Part shown: positions 7,056-14,717 of the stretch, in pieces | Numbering within the stretch: the first letter of the stretch is position 1 | Layout: each line of letters opens with the position of its first letter | Source of the DNA: DASRSS01 sp035765515 | Lineage (GTDB): Bacteria > Actinomycetota > Actinomycetes > Mycobacteriales > Jatrophihabitantaceae | Length of the DNA stretch: 14,725 nucleotides | Direction: 5' to 3' | NCBI GenBank assembly: GCA_035765515.1 | Contig: DASTXN010000072.1 | Coordinates: 1-14,725, forward strand | The notes under the pieces: generated by a model | Seen by the model: only the letters and a program-made list of their open reading frames with translations | What the model was told of the DNA's origin: nothing | The model's database searches: none | Made by a program: the position numbers and the translations under genes

Positions 7056-7679
7056 GCGCAGCGCCGCCGCAACCGCCCCGAGCTGCGAGGACGTGTCGAG
7101 CTTGCAGAGCACGCCACGCACATGGGTGCGGACCGTCGCGTCCGAGACGACCCAGTCGTCGGCCATGTCTCGCACGGACCGGCCCTCGACGAGAGCCTCG
7201 AGCACCTCGCGCTCGCGATCGGTGAGCCGCTCGAAGGGCTCGAACGCGCGCTCCTGCTCGGCGCGCACCTGCGCGAGCTCGCGCAGCATCCGCCGCCGCT
7301 CCTGGTCGTCGATCACGGGCCGGCCGTCCAACGCGTCGCACGCCCGGGCCAGTAGCGGCTCGAAGCCGGACTCTTTGCGTTCGAAGCCGACCGCGCCGCG
7401 CTCGAGCGCGGTGGCGATCCGCATCGGGTCGGCGGTCCCGGTGACCACGAGCACCCGCACGCCGGCGGCGACCAACGGGACGAGCACGTCATTGCCGTCG
7501 AGTTCGGCACCGAGGTCGAGGTCGAGCAGCACCAGGTCCGGACCGGCGGCGAGGATCCGCTCGGCCAGCTCCGGCGTGTCGCACGGCACGATCACCGCCT
7601 CGATGGCCCGCCTGTGCAGTGCGGTCTGCAGGGTCTCCGCAAGCAGCGTGTGGTCCTCGACGATGACGACGGTAGGCAC
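7011..7679 (-). CDS. NarL/FixJ-family response regulator
   Basis: DNA-binding response regulator, the probable phosphorylation partner of the kinase encoded immediately upstream (6 nt gap, kinase stop then this GTG start). The 222 residues contain a receiver domain (1-115) with acidic pocket Glu8-Asp9, phospho-acceptor Asp53 in LLDLDLG, the switch Thr80 in VVTG and the conserved Lys102. A LuxR-type helix-turn-helix follows (about 152-210: LTDREREVLEALVEGRSVRDMA, then VSDATVRTHVRGVLCKL). All phosphotransfer residues are present, so it should be a functional receiver. There is no ribosome-binding site before the GTG, suggesting coupling to kinase translation. Its last 14 codons and stop overlap the convergent MFS gene, leaving no room for a terminator between them. 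Target genes are unknown; the exporter and the kinase promoter are candidates by position only. Confidence 0.92.
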   Translation of the reverse strand: MPTVVIVEDHTLLAETLQTALHRRAIEAVIVPCDTPELAERILAAGPDLVLLDLDLGAELDGNDVLVPLVAAGVRVLVVTGTADPMRIATALERGAVGFERKESGFEPLLARACDALDGRPVIDDQERRRMLRELAQVRAEQERAFEPFERLTDREREVLEALVEGRSVRDMADDWVVSDATVRTHVRGVLCKLDTSSQLGAVAAALRSGWLHRDRRTRSRT

Positions 7680-7685
7680 GGGTGA

Positions 7686-8849
7686 TCAGCTCGCGTTCGC
7701 ACGCAGCGGGCCGACCGGCTGCACGCGAGCGGCGGGCAGGCTGAGGACGACGCACGTCCCATCGAGGCCGCCACGCCCCTCGATCCGCAGGGATCCGCCC
7801 TGCTCGGCCATCGCCACCGCCGAGCTGTAGAGACCGATACCGGTTCCCGCGGCGGCGGTCCGGCTCAGCCGCTCGCCCCGGTGCAGCACCGCGTTCCGCT
7901 CCTCGGCCGGGATGCCCGGACCGCAGTCCTCGACGCAGATGCGCACGCTCGCACCCGCCGACGCTGCGCGCACCACGACGGGCGAGCCCGCGGCGTACTT
8001 GGCAGCGTTGGACAGCAGGTTGGCGAGCACCGTCGCCGTCGCCGTCGGACGGCCGTACGCGCGCAGACCGCGCAGCTCGGCGTCGATGCGCATGCCGGTG
8101 GCACGGTAGGCGACGAGCACCGGCTCGAACGCGGCCAGCAAACCGAACTCGCGCGGCGCCTCGTCCGACTCCGGGTCGAGCAGGCTGGTCAGCCGTCGCG
8201 CTTCGGCGGTCACCACGCGCCGCAACTGAGCCGCCGACTCATCGTCCTCGCCCGCGTCGGAGGGGACGGCGAACAGGTGGGTGGCCCCGAGCACGCCGAG
8301 CATCGCGGTGCGAGCCTCGTGCAGCCGCTCACGCTGTTCCTCCTCCAGCGCGGCGATCCTGCGCCGGGACGCCCCGAGATCGTCGGCCAGCTGCAGGATC
8401 CGGCTGCCATGGGCCACGTAGGTCTCGCGCAAGGCATCCGCCGCCGAGGCGAGCGCGATCGCCGTCGCCACAACACAGCACAGGACCGTCGCCGAATCGA
8501 CGGCCAGCCAGACCGCCCTAGGCCCGTCCGGGACAGCGGACAGCGCTACCGCCAGCAGCGGGACGCTCACCGCGGCGGCCACGACCAGTTTTCGCTCGGG
8601 CACCCGGCGGGAGACTGCTGGCCGGGTGCCGGCCAGGTGGACCGCAAGCGCCGGAGCCAGCAGCACGAGCCGCAGCGCAGGGCCCGGCAGTGCGCAGGCC
8701 GTGAGCAACGCGGCAGCGGCGACAACAAGGGTCGCCGCCCGCCAGGACGCCGGCGCCGCGCCGGTGAGGCGCGCCCGCGCGACCTGCAGCACGGCTGCGG
8801 CCAGCGCCAGGGCGCCGGCCAGCGCGAAGCCGAAGCTCAGCCAGGTCAC
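7686..8849 (-). CDS. Membrane sensor histidine kinase
   Basis: Sensor kinase of a two-component system. The 387 residues start with about five hydrophobic segments (approximately 2-25, 36-54, 58-74, 87-106 and 113-138) joined by very short loops, so the signal is likely sensed within or at the membrane, not by an extracellular domain. A charged, probably coiled-coil linker (about 145-180) carries the H-box RLHEARTAML with phospho-acceptor His177. The ATPase domain has an N-box (LANLLSNAAKYA, Asn277 and Asn281), a G1 box (VEDCGPGIP, Asp308) and a G2 box (GTGIGLYSS, 335-343), all intact. The GTG at 8849 lacks a usable Shine-Dalgarno sequence but sits 6 nt after a -10 box with a good -35, so the message is probably leaderless. 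The response regulator follows 6 nt downstream, forming an operon. Confidence 0.9.
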   Translation of the reverse strand: MTWLSFGFALAGALALAAAVLQVARARLTGAAPASWRAATLVVAAAALLTACALPGPALRLVLLAPALAVHLAGTRPAVSRRVPERKLVVAAAVSVPLLAVALSAVPDGPRAVWLAVDSATVLCCVVATAIALASAADALRETYVAHGSRILQLADDLGASRRRIAALEEEQRERLHEARTAMLGVLGATHLFAVPSDAGEDDESAAQLRRVVTAEARRLTSLLDPESDEAPREFGLLAAFEPVLVAYRATGMRIDAELRGLRAYGRPTATATVLANLLSNAAKYAAGSPVVVRAASAGASVRICVEDCGPGIPAEERNAVLHRGERLSRTAAAGTGIGLYSSAVAMAEQGGSLRIEGRGGLDGTCVVLSLPAARVQPVGPLRANAS

Positions 8850-8855
8850 CCTTGA

Positions 8856-8884
8856 ACGCTAATCCCACCTGCGACTGGCGTCAA
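8856..8884 (-). promoter_or_regulatory. Promoter of the histidine kinase/response regulator operon
   Basis: On the minus strand, TTGACG (8884-8879) is followed by a 17-nt spacer and TAGCGT (8861-8856), a near-consensus housekeeping promoter with the TAnnnT -10 pattern. Six bases (TCAAGG) separate it from the kinase GTG at 8849, so transcription should begin at the start codon and the mRNA should lack a leader. The pieces AACGCT (8855-8860) and AGCGTT (8888-8893) form an inverted repeat that brackets the promoter and could bind a regulator. Confidence 0.65.
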
Positions 8885-8931
8885 ATCAGCGTTAAGTTTT
8901 GTGGGGAGGTCGCGCGGCGGCCGCGATCGCC

Positions 8932-8950
8932 AGGAGCACTGTTTGCTCCT
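8932..8950. other. Perfect 7-bp hairpin
   Basis: AGGAGCA (8932-8938) pairs with TGCTCCT (8944-8950) across a 5-nt loop. It lies next to the larger hairpin at 8954-8989, so on either strand the two would stack in tandem. Function unknown; part of a terminator between priA and the kinase operon is possible. Confidence 0.5.
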
Positions 8951-8953
8951 AGG

Positions 8954-8989
8954 GCGCACCCCGGCCAGTCCCGGAAAGCCGGGGTGCGC
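8954..8989 (-). terminator. Strong GC-rich hairpin, candidate terminator downstream of priA
   Basis: GCGCACCCCGGC (8954-8965) pairs perfectly with GCCGGGGTGCGC (8978-8989), a 12-bp stem with a 12-nt loop. It lies 202 nt beyond the priA stop and upstream of the kinase promoter, where it could stop read-through from the metK-priA direction into the kinase genes. There is no U-tract on either strand, and actinobacterial terminators often lack one. Because it also lies just upstream of the 6C-like RNA on the plus strand, a role there is an alternative. Confidence 0.4.
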
Positions 8990-9000
8990 GCCCGATCACG

Positions 9001-9113
9001 CTTTGGAACAACAGGCGAGGTCGTCGCCCCCCGGCGTCCGACGCCTCGCCGCTGTCGCTTCGCATCCCCCGCGCAGGTACCCCCCAAACCCACGCCGGGT
9101 CCGCGAACCGCGG
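9001..9113 (+). ncRNA. Probable 6C-type small RNA
   Basis: The 6C motif of actinobacteria is defined by two hairpins whose loops carry at least six consecutive cytosines. Here the first stem pairs GGCGAGG-(bulged T)-CGTCG (9014-9026) with CGACGCCTCGCC (9039-9050) around a loop starting CCCCCC (9027-9032). The second pairs GCG-CA-GGT (9071-9078) with ACC-CA-CGC (9088-9095), a symmetric 2x2 internal loop, around ACCCCCCAA with exactly six C. CATCCCCC (9063-9070) sits between them. A short hairpin CCGCG-AAC-CGCGG (9101-9113) follows and may mark the 3' end. Only the plus strand gives C-rich loops. Known 6C RNAs are regulatory and thought to pair through the C loops with G-rich mRNA sites. Both boundaries are approximate and I found no clear promoter just upstream. 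The family call is from memory of the motif. Confidence 0.68.
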
Positions 9114-9190
9114 CCGCCGCGCTGGATTAAGCGTGCCCTGGCGCACCACCCGCGCGCCTCCACAAAATTGATGAACCTGTTAGCTCCGCG

Positions 9191-11164
9191 TCAGGCCAGC
9201 TCGCGCGGATCCAGGACGATCTTGACCGGATCGGGCGCCTTGCGGGCCGAACGGGACGCGGCGCCGACCTTCAGTGCGGCAGCCAGCCGTGCTCCCGCGG
9301 CGCGCGGCACCCGCAGCAGTGCCCGCTCGCTCTCCTCGCCGGCCGCCGACCGGGTCGGGATCGTGCCGAGCAACTCGGTGCCTTCGGGCAGCTGGGCCAG
9401 TTCCAGCAGCTCGCGCACGGCGTCCGGGCGCCCGGACACGGCAGCCAGGCGGGCGCTCGGGGGGAAGCGGAGCTCGGCCCGCTCCCCGAGCTCGCGGGCG
9501 GCCGCCCCGGCGGGGTCCCAGCGAACCAGCGCCTGGACGGCCGGTATCGCGGCGTCCGCGCCGATCACGACGCGGCCGTCGGACCGCACCAGCGCCGCCG
9601 CGTTCACCCAGCGCCGCACCGTCTCCTCCGCCGCGCGCAGGTCCGGGCGCGACAGCAGCGCCCACCCGTCCAGCAGCAGCGCGGCGCCGTAGCCCTCGGG
9701 GGCCACCGGCTCCGCGCCCGGCGTCGCGATCACCAGCGCGGGCCCGGCGGGCACCGCGTCCAGTACCTGGCTACCCCCGCTGGTGCGCACTGTGACGCCG
9801 GGGAACGCGCGCCCCAGCTCCTCGGCCGTGCGGGCCGAGCCCACGACCACGGCCCGCATCCGGCGCCCGCCACAGGTCGGGCACGTCCAGTCCCCGGCGG
9901 GACGGGCACACCAGCGGCAGGTGGCGACCGCGTCCGGCCCCGGCGCGCCGAGCGGCCCGGCGCACGCCGGGCACCGGGCCGGCGTGCGGTCGCGAGCACA
10001 GGCCAGCGCCGGGACGTACCCCCGCCGCGGCACCTGGACGAGCACCGGGTGCCCGGCGGCCAGCGAGTCGCGGGCCGTCCGCCAGGCCAGCGACGGCAGC
10101 CGGGCGGCGGCCGCGGCCGGGTCCCGGGCCAGCTCCATGTCGTCGCCCGTCGCCGCGGCGCGCGGTGCGGCAGCACGCACCCGGGTCCGGTCGGCCGAGA
10201 TCTCGTGCGCCCAGCCGGACTCGACCAGTTGCTGGGCCTCGGCCGTCCGCGCGTGAGCGCCCAGCAGCAGCGCCGCTCCGCACAGCGACGAGCGCAGGAC
10301 GAGCACGTCGCGCGCGTGGGCGTACGGGGCACGCGGTTCGTCGTACAGGTCGTCGCCGTCGTCCCACATCGCCAGCAGCCCGAGGTCGGCGACCGGCGCG
10401 TAGGCAGCAGCACGGGTACCGATCACCGCCCGGACCGCCCCGCGCCGGGCAGCCAGCCACCGCCGGTACCGCTCGGAAGGGCCCAGCTCGGCCGACAGCG
10501 CGACGTGCCGGCCGGGACCGAGTACGGAGCTGAACGCGGCATCGAGACGGTTCAGGTCTCTGGCGTCCGGCACCAGCACCACGGCGCCCCGCCCCGCGGC
10601 CAGCGCCACCCGCGCGGCCTCGGCCAGCCGGCGCGGCCAGTCCTCGCCGGGCAGCGCTGACCAGACGGCCCGGGCAGGCCTGGCAGCGGCTACGGCTGAC
10701 AGGAACGCCGTCCCGGCCCGGTACTGCTCGAAGCCGGTGCTTTCCGGCGGCTGGGGGGGCGGCTCGCCGGTGGACGGCTTGGCCTCGGCACCCGCGTGCC
10801 GGGCCGGGACACCGAGACGCACGACATCCACGAAGTTGCCCGCCCAGCGGTCGGCGACCGCCCGGAACACGGCCGTGGTGTCGGCGGTCAGGACCGGTTC
10901 GCCCACGCAGCGCTCGAGGAACGCCAGCCGGCCGGGATGCTCGGACTCGGCGACACGCTCCAGCACGAACGCGTCCACCAGCCGTCCGGCGAACCGCACG
11001 CGCACCCGCGATCCGGGCCGCACCGCGTCGTCGAAGGTGTCCGGCACGAGGTAGTCGAACGGCCGGTCGAGGTGGGCCAGTGGCACGTCCACCATCAAGC
11101 GGGCAACCGGATCGACGTCGGCGGCGACCCGCCCCGTCTTCGGAGCAGCTCGCCGCGCGGTCAC
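9191..11164 (-). CDS. priA: PriA-family primosomal protein N' lacking helicase motifs
   Basis: Homologue of the replication-restart protein PriA, which recognises stalled forks and reloads the replicative helicase. The 657 residues keep the N-terminal DNA-binding domain (about 20-120, VDVPLAHLDRPFDYLVPD) and the zinc-binding insert (about 386-435). The ATPase is degenerate: the Walker A site is replaced by ALPGEDW (170-176), and the DEAH box by MWDDGDDLYDEP (266-277). Actinobacterial PriA proteins are known for having no detectable helicase motifs, so it is probably a structural loader rather than a motor. The zinc module has cysteines 389, 398, 401, 416, 419, 428 and 431, but Asp392 stands where the second cysteine of the first pair is expected (CARD, not CxxC). 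The GTG at 11164 has no Shine-Dalgarno sequence and sits 6 nt after a -10-like TATGAC. It follows metK by 71 nt. Confidence 0.9.
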   Translation of the reverse strand: MTARRAAPKTGRVAADVDPVARLMVDVPLAHLDRPFDYLVPDTFDDAVRPGSRVRVRFAGRLVDAFVLERVAESEHPGRLAFLERCVGEPVLTADTTAVFRAVADRWAGNFVDVVRLGVPARHAGAEAKPSTGEPPPQPPESTGFEQYRAGTAFLSAVAAARPARAVWSALPGEDWPRRLAEAARVALAAGRGAVVLVPDARDLNRLDAAFSSVLGPGRHVALSAELGPSERYRRWLAARRGAVRAVIGTRAAAYAPVADLGLLAMWDDGDDLYDEPRAPYAHARDVLVLRSSLCGAALLLGAHARTAEAQQLVESGWAHEISADRTRVRAAAPRAAATGDDMELARDPAAAAARLPSLAWRTARDSLAAGHPVLVQVPRRGYVPALACARDRTPARCPACAGPLGAPGPDAVATCRWCARPAGDWTCPTCGGRRMRAVVVGSARTAEELGRAFPGVTVRTSGGSQVLDAVPAGPALVIATPGAEPVAPEGYGAALLLDGWALLSRPDLRAAEETVRRWVNAAALVRSDGRVVIGADAAIPAVQALVRWDPAGAAARELGERAELRFPPSARLAAVSGRPDAVRELLELAQLPEGTELLGTIPTRSAAGEESERALLRVPRAAGARLAAALKVGAASRSARKAPDPVKIVLDPRELA

Positions 11165-11170
11165 GCCGAA

Positions 11171-11200
11171 GTCATATCAGCCTGCGCGGACGCTTTTGAA
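11171..11200 (-). promoter_or_regulatory. Candidate promoter of priA (leaderless arrangement)
   Basis: On the minus strand TTCAAA (11200-11195) is followed by 18 nt and TATGAC (11176-11171), then six bases and the priA GTG. Each hexamer matches its consensus at four of six positions. The same 6-nt spacing to the start codon appears at the kinase and def genes. It lies in the 71-nt metK-priA gap, so priA may be transcribed both from here and by read-through. Confidence 0.4.
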
Positions 11201-11235
11201 CGCGACCAACAACGCGATGAGCGCTTGCGCGGATA

Positions 11236-12441
<1,206 letters not shown>

Positions 12442-12500
12442 AGGCACTCCGTACGTAGTCGATTCGAGGTCGGTCGGGGGGGTTTGAAGTCGGCCAGAGT

Positions 12501-13718
12501 TTAGCCGCGCGCATCGAGGTGGGCGATTCGGGACGCGATCGCGTCACACAGCGCCGCGGCCAGCACCGTCTTCGGGCCGAGCGGCAGCTCCAGTTCGGTG
12601 CCGTCGGCGCCCAGAATCACTCCGGCGTTGTCGGCCTGCCCGAACGCCTTGCCGTCGCCGACCGCGTTCACGACCAGCAGGTCGCAGCCCTTGCGTTCCA
12701 GCTTGGCGCGGCCGTGCTCCAGGACGCTGGCGTGCTCGTCGCCGGTCTCGGCCGCGAACCCGACGACGAGCTGGCCGTCCGGGCGGGCGCCGACCAGTTC
12801 GGCGAGAACGTCCGGGTTCTCGGCCAGCGTGATCGGCTCGGGCGCCGTCCCGGACTTCTTGATCTTGTGGACGGCCTGGTCGGCGGGCCGGAAATCGGCG
12901 ACCGCGGCAGCCATCACGACCACGTCCGCGTCCGAAGCCGCCTTGACCATCGCTTCGCGCAGCTCGGCGGCCGACCCGACGGGGACGACGTCGACACCGG
13001 CCGGGTCGGGGAGCTCGACGTTCGCGGACACCAGCGTCACGCGGGCGCCCCGGGCAGCGGCAACCGCGGCGACGGCGTAGCCCTGCTTGCCGGACGAGCG
13101 GTTGCCCAGGAAACGGACGGGGTCCAGCGGCTCGCGGGTGCCCCCGGCGCTGACGACCACGTGGCGGCCGGCCAGGTCGTGCGGGAGCGCGTCCGGGCGG
13201 CGCAGCAGGAGCTGGGCGAAGCGCGCGATCTCGACGGGTTCGGGCAGCCGGCCCTTGCCGGTATCCGCCCCGGTGAGCCGTCCGGTCGCCGGGTCGAGCA
13301 CGATCGCGCCCCGGCGCCGCAGCGTCGCGACGTTCTCGACGGTCGCCGGGTGCTCCCACATCTCGGTGTGCATCGCGGGGGCGAACAGCACCGGGCAGCG
13401 CGCGGTGAGCAGCGTGTTCGTGAGCAGGTCGTCGGCCAGGCCGTGAGCGGCCTTGGCCAGCAGGTCCGCGGTGGCCGGTGCCACGACGACCAGCTCGGCC
13501 TGGCGGCCCAGCTGCACGTGCGGAACGGCGTCGGCGTCCGTCCACACGTCAGCGGCGACCGGGTGGTGCGAGAGGGCGGCCCAGGTAGGCGCTCCGACGA
13601 AGTTCAGGGCGGACGCGGTCGGGACGACGCGGACGTCGTTGCCGGCCTCGATCAGCTTGCGGAGCAGATCGGCGGTCTTGTACGCGGCGATCCCCCCGCC
13701 GACGCCCAGGATTATCAC
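12501..13718 (-). CDS. coaBC: Bifunctional phosphopantothenoylcysteine decarboxylase/phosphopantothenate-cysteine ligase
   Basis: Catalyses two successive steps of coenzyme A synthesis: CoaB joins cysteine to 4'-phosphopantothenate using a nucleotide triphosphate, and the flavin-dependent CoaC domain decarboxylates the product. The 405 residues read CoaC first (about 1-180: LGVGGGIAAYKTADLLRKL, VVVAPATADLLAKAAHGLADD, and the substrate motif APAMHTEMW, the form used by actinobacteria instead of PAMNxxMW). CoaB follows from about 185: SAGGTREPLDPVRFLGNRSS, the KIKK lysine segment near 286-289, and the dinucleotide-binding-like fold. The start is GTG 13718 (MIILGVGGG). The nearby ATG is out of frame and hits a stop after three codons. 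CACAAT ends 6 nt before the GTG and might be a weak -10 for a leaderless message. It lies 44 nt after rpoZ. Confidence 0.96.
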   Translation of the reverse strand: MIILGVGGGIAAYKTADLLRKLIEAGNDVRVVPTASALNFVGAPTWAALSHHPVAADVWTDADAVPHVQLGRQAELVVVAPATADLLAKAAHGLADDLLTNTLLTARCPVLFAPAMHTEMWEHPATVENVATLRRRGAIVLDPATGRLTGADTGKGRLPEPVEIARFAQLLLRRPDALPHDLAGRHVVVSAGGTREPLDPVRFLGNRSSGKQGYAVAAVAAARGARVTLVSANVELPDPAGVDVVPVGSAAELREAMVKAASDADVVVMAAAVADFRPADQAVHKIKKSGTAPEPITLAENPDVLAELVGARPDGQLVVGFAAETGDEHASVLEHGRAKLERKGCDLLVVNAVGDGKAFGQADNAGVILGADGTELELPLGPKTVLAAALCDAIASRIAHLDARG

Positions 13719-13762
13719 GCGCTCATTGTGACGCGTCGGCGGTCCGTGCGGCCAACCCGGGA

Positions 13763-14038
13763 TCAGGCCTGGGGTGCGGTCTCGCTCGGCTTGAACTCGA
13801 TGAGGTCGGTGTTGATCTCGCGCAGCGCGATAGAGAGCGGCTTCTCCTGCGGAGCGGTCTCGACCAGCGGGCCGACGTACTCCAGGAGGCCTTCGCCCAG
13901 CTGGCTGTAGTAGGCGTTGATCTGGCGGGCGCGCTTGGCCGCGATGATCACCAGGGCGTACTTGCTCTGGGTACGGTCCAGCAGCTCGTCGATCGGCGGG
14001 TTGGTGATGCCTTCGGGCGCGGAGGTTGCAGCGGACAC
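13763..14038 (-). CDS. rpoZ: DNA-directed RNA polymerase omega subunit
   Basis: Small RNA polymerase subunit that helps fold and hold the beta' subunit. The 91-residue product has the family core PPIDELLDRTQSKYALVIIAAKRARQIN (residues 14-41) and a C-terminal part ending in KPLSIALREINTDLIEF, as in actinobacterial omega proteins. GTG 14038 is supported by AGAGAG about 7 nt upstream and by a normal length. Its place between gmk and coaBC is the conserved arrangement in this phylum, with 52 nt to gmk and 44 nt to coaBC. Confidence 0.97.
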   Translation of the reverse strand: MSAATSAPEGITNPPIDELLDRTQSKYALVIIAAKRARQINAYYSQLGEGLLEYVGPLVETAPQEKPLSIALREINTDLIEFKPSETAPQA

Positions 14039-14090
14039 GGTTCAGCTCTCTGTCATCGGCGGCTGGGGTGGTGATTCGGCGCCGGACGCG

Positions 14091-14672
14091 CTAGCTCGCG
14101 CGGGCGGCCTCTATCAATGCTACCAACTTCGCGGCCGCGCGGCCGACATCGTCGTTGACGACGACGGCGTCGAACTCCGACTCGGCGGCCATTTCGACCC
14201 GGGCGCGGGCCAGCCGGGCCGCCACGACGTCCGGCGCCTCGGTGCCGCGCCCGGCGAGCCGCCGCTCCAGCTCACCCCACGATGGGGCGGCCAGGAACAC
14301 CAGGAACGCGTCCGGCATCTGCTCGCGGATCTGCCGGGCGCCCTGCAGTTCGATCTCCAGCAGGGCCGGCGTCCCGGCCGCCAGGTGCTCCTCGACCGCG
14401 GCGCGCGGCGTGCCGTAGCAGTTGCCGGCGAACTCGGCGTGCTCCAGCAGTTGGCCGGCCTCAACCAGGCCGGCGAACTGCTCGCGCGAGACGAACCGGT
14501 ACTCGACGCCGTCCCGCTCCCCCGGGCGCATGGCGCGGGTCGTGCACGACACCGACACCCAGATCTGCGGGTACAGCTCGCGGACCTTGGCCACGACCGT
14601 TCCCTTGCCGACGCCGGACGGGCCGGAGAGCACGGTCAGCACCGGGCGCCTGGGCCGGTCCGCGGAGCTCAT
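14091..14672 (-). CDS. gmk: Guanylate kinase
   Basis: Phosphorylates GMP to GDP with ATP, feeding GTP pools for RNA, DNA and riboflavin synthesis. With ATG 14672 (MSSADRPRRPVLTVLSG) the protein is 193 residues, normal for the family. The P-loop SGPSGVGKGT is at 16-25. The GMP-binding stretch is CTTRAMRPGERDGVEYRFV (43-61), and the lid region includes LEIELQGARQI. The open frame extends 13 codons further upstream to 14711, but those residues (MLMLTGRRLGCNP) are not family-like and cover a hairpin and a possible promoter. It heads the minus-strand series gmk-rpoZ-coaBC-metK. Confidence 0.96.
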   Translation of the reverse strand: MSSADRPRRPVLTVLSGPSGVGKGTVVAKVRELYPQIWVSVSCTTRAMRPGERDGVEYRFVSREQFAGLVEAGQLLEHAEFAGNCYGTPRAAVEEHLAAGTPALLEIELQGARQIREQMPDAFLVFLAAPSWGELERRLAGRGTEAPDVVAARLARARVEMAAESEFDAVVVNDDVGRAAAKLVALIEAARAS

Positions 14673-14674
14673 AG

Positions 14675-14686
14675 GGTTGCAACCTA
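14675..14686 (-). promoter_or_regulatory. Candidate -10 box and palindrome before gmk
   Basis: On the minus strand TAGGTT (14686-14681) matches TAnnnT and ends 8 nt before the gmk ATG. It overlaps the perfect palindrome GGTTGCAACC (14675-14684), which could be an operator. No good -35 is present. The evidence is positional only. Confidence 0.3.
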
Positions 14687-14693
14687 GCCGCCG

Positions 14694-14717
14694 ACCGGTG
14701 AGCATCAGCACACCGGT
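14694..14717. other. 7-bp hairpin upstream of gmk, possible terminator of an upstream gene
   Basis: ACCGGTG (14694-14700) and CACCGGT (14711-14717) form a perfect stem with a 10-nt loop. The hairpin lies 22 nt before the gmk start and could end transcription of a minus-strand gene lying beyond the right edge. There is no U-tract. No coding end is recognisable in the last 50 bases of the window. Confidence 0.35.

Larger units (their letters stand above)
8897..9167. repeat. Region bounded by imperfect terminal inverted repeats in the 341-nt gene-free gap
   Basis: The gap 8850-9190 has no credible protein gene. Near its ends, TTTTGTGGGGAGG followed by CGCGCGG (plus strand, 8897-8917) is mirrored on the minus strand from 9167 to 9149 as TTTTGTGGAGGCGCGCGGG. 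The arms match over about 20 positions with three single-base gaps. The A/T-rich TTTTGTGG is rare in this GC-rich window, which makes chance less likely for that part. Between the arms lie two strong hairpins and the 6C-like RNA. No flanking target-site duplication was found. It may be a small non-autonomous mobile element or a far-folding RNA; neither is proven. Confidence 0.4.

Noticed and set aside
8850..9190. Small protein genes in the gap, such as plus-strand frames at 8852-9130 and 8901-9692
   Set aside because: No ribosome-binding sites, low-complexity Arg/Pro-rich products, and overlap with RNA hairpins or antisense priA.
12442..12500. SAM riboswitch in the metK leader
   Set aside because: The leader is under 60 nt and shows no SAM aptamer core; only a seven-C run is notable.
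12519..13910. A 463-codon plus-strand frame opposite coaBC
   Set aside because: Antisense shadow of CoaBC with low-complexity Arg/Gly-rich sequence.
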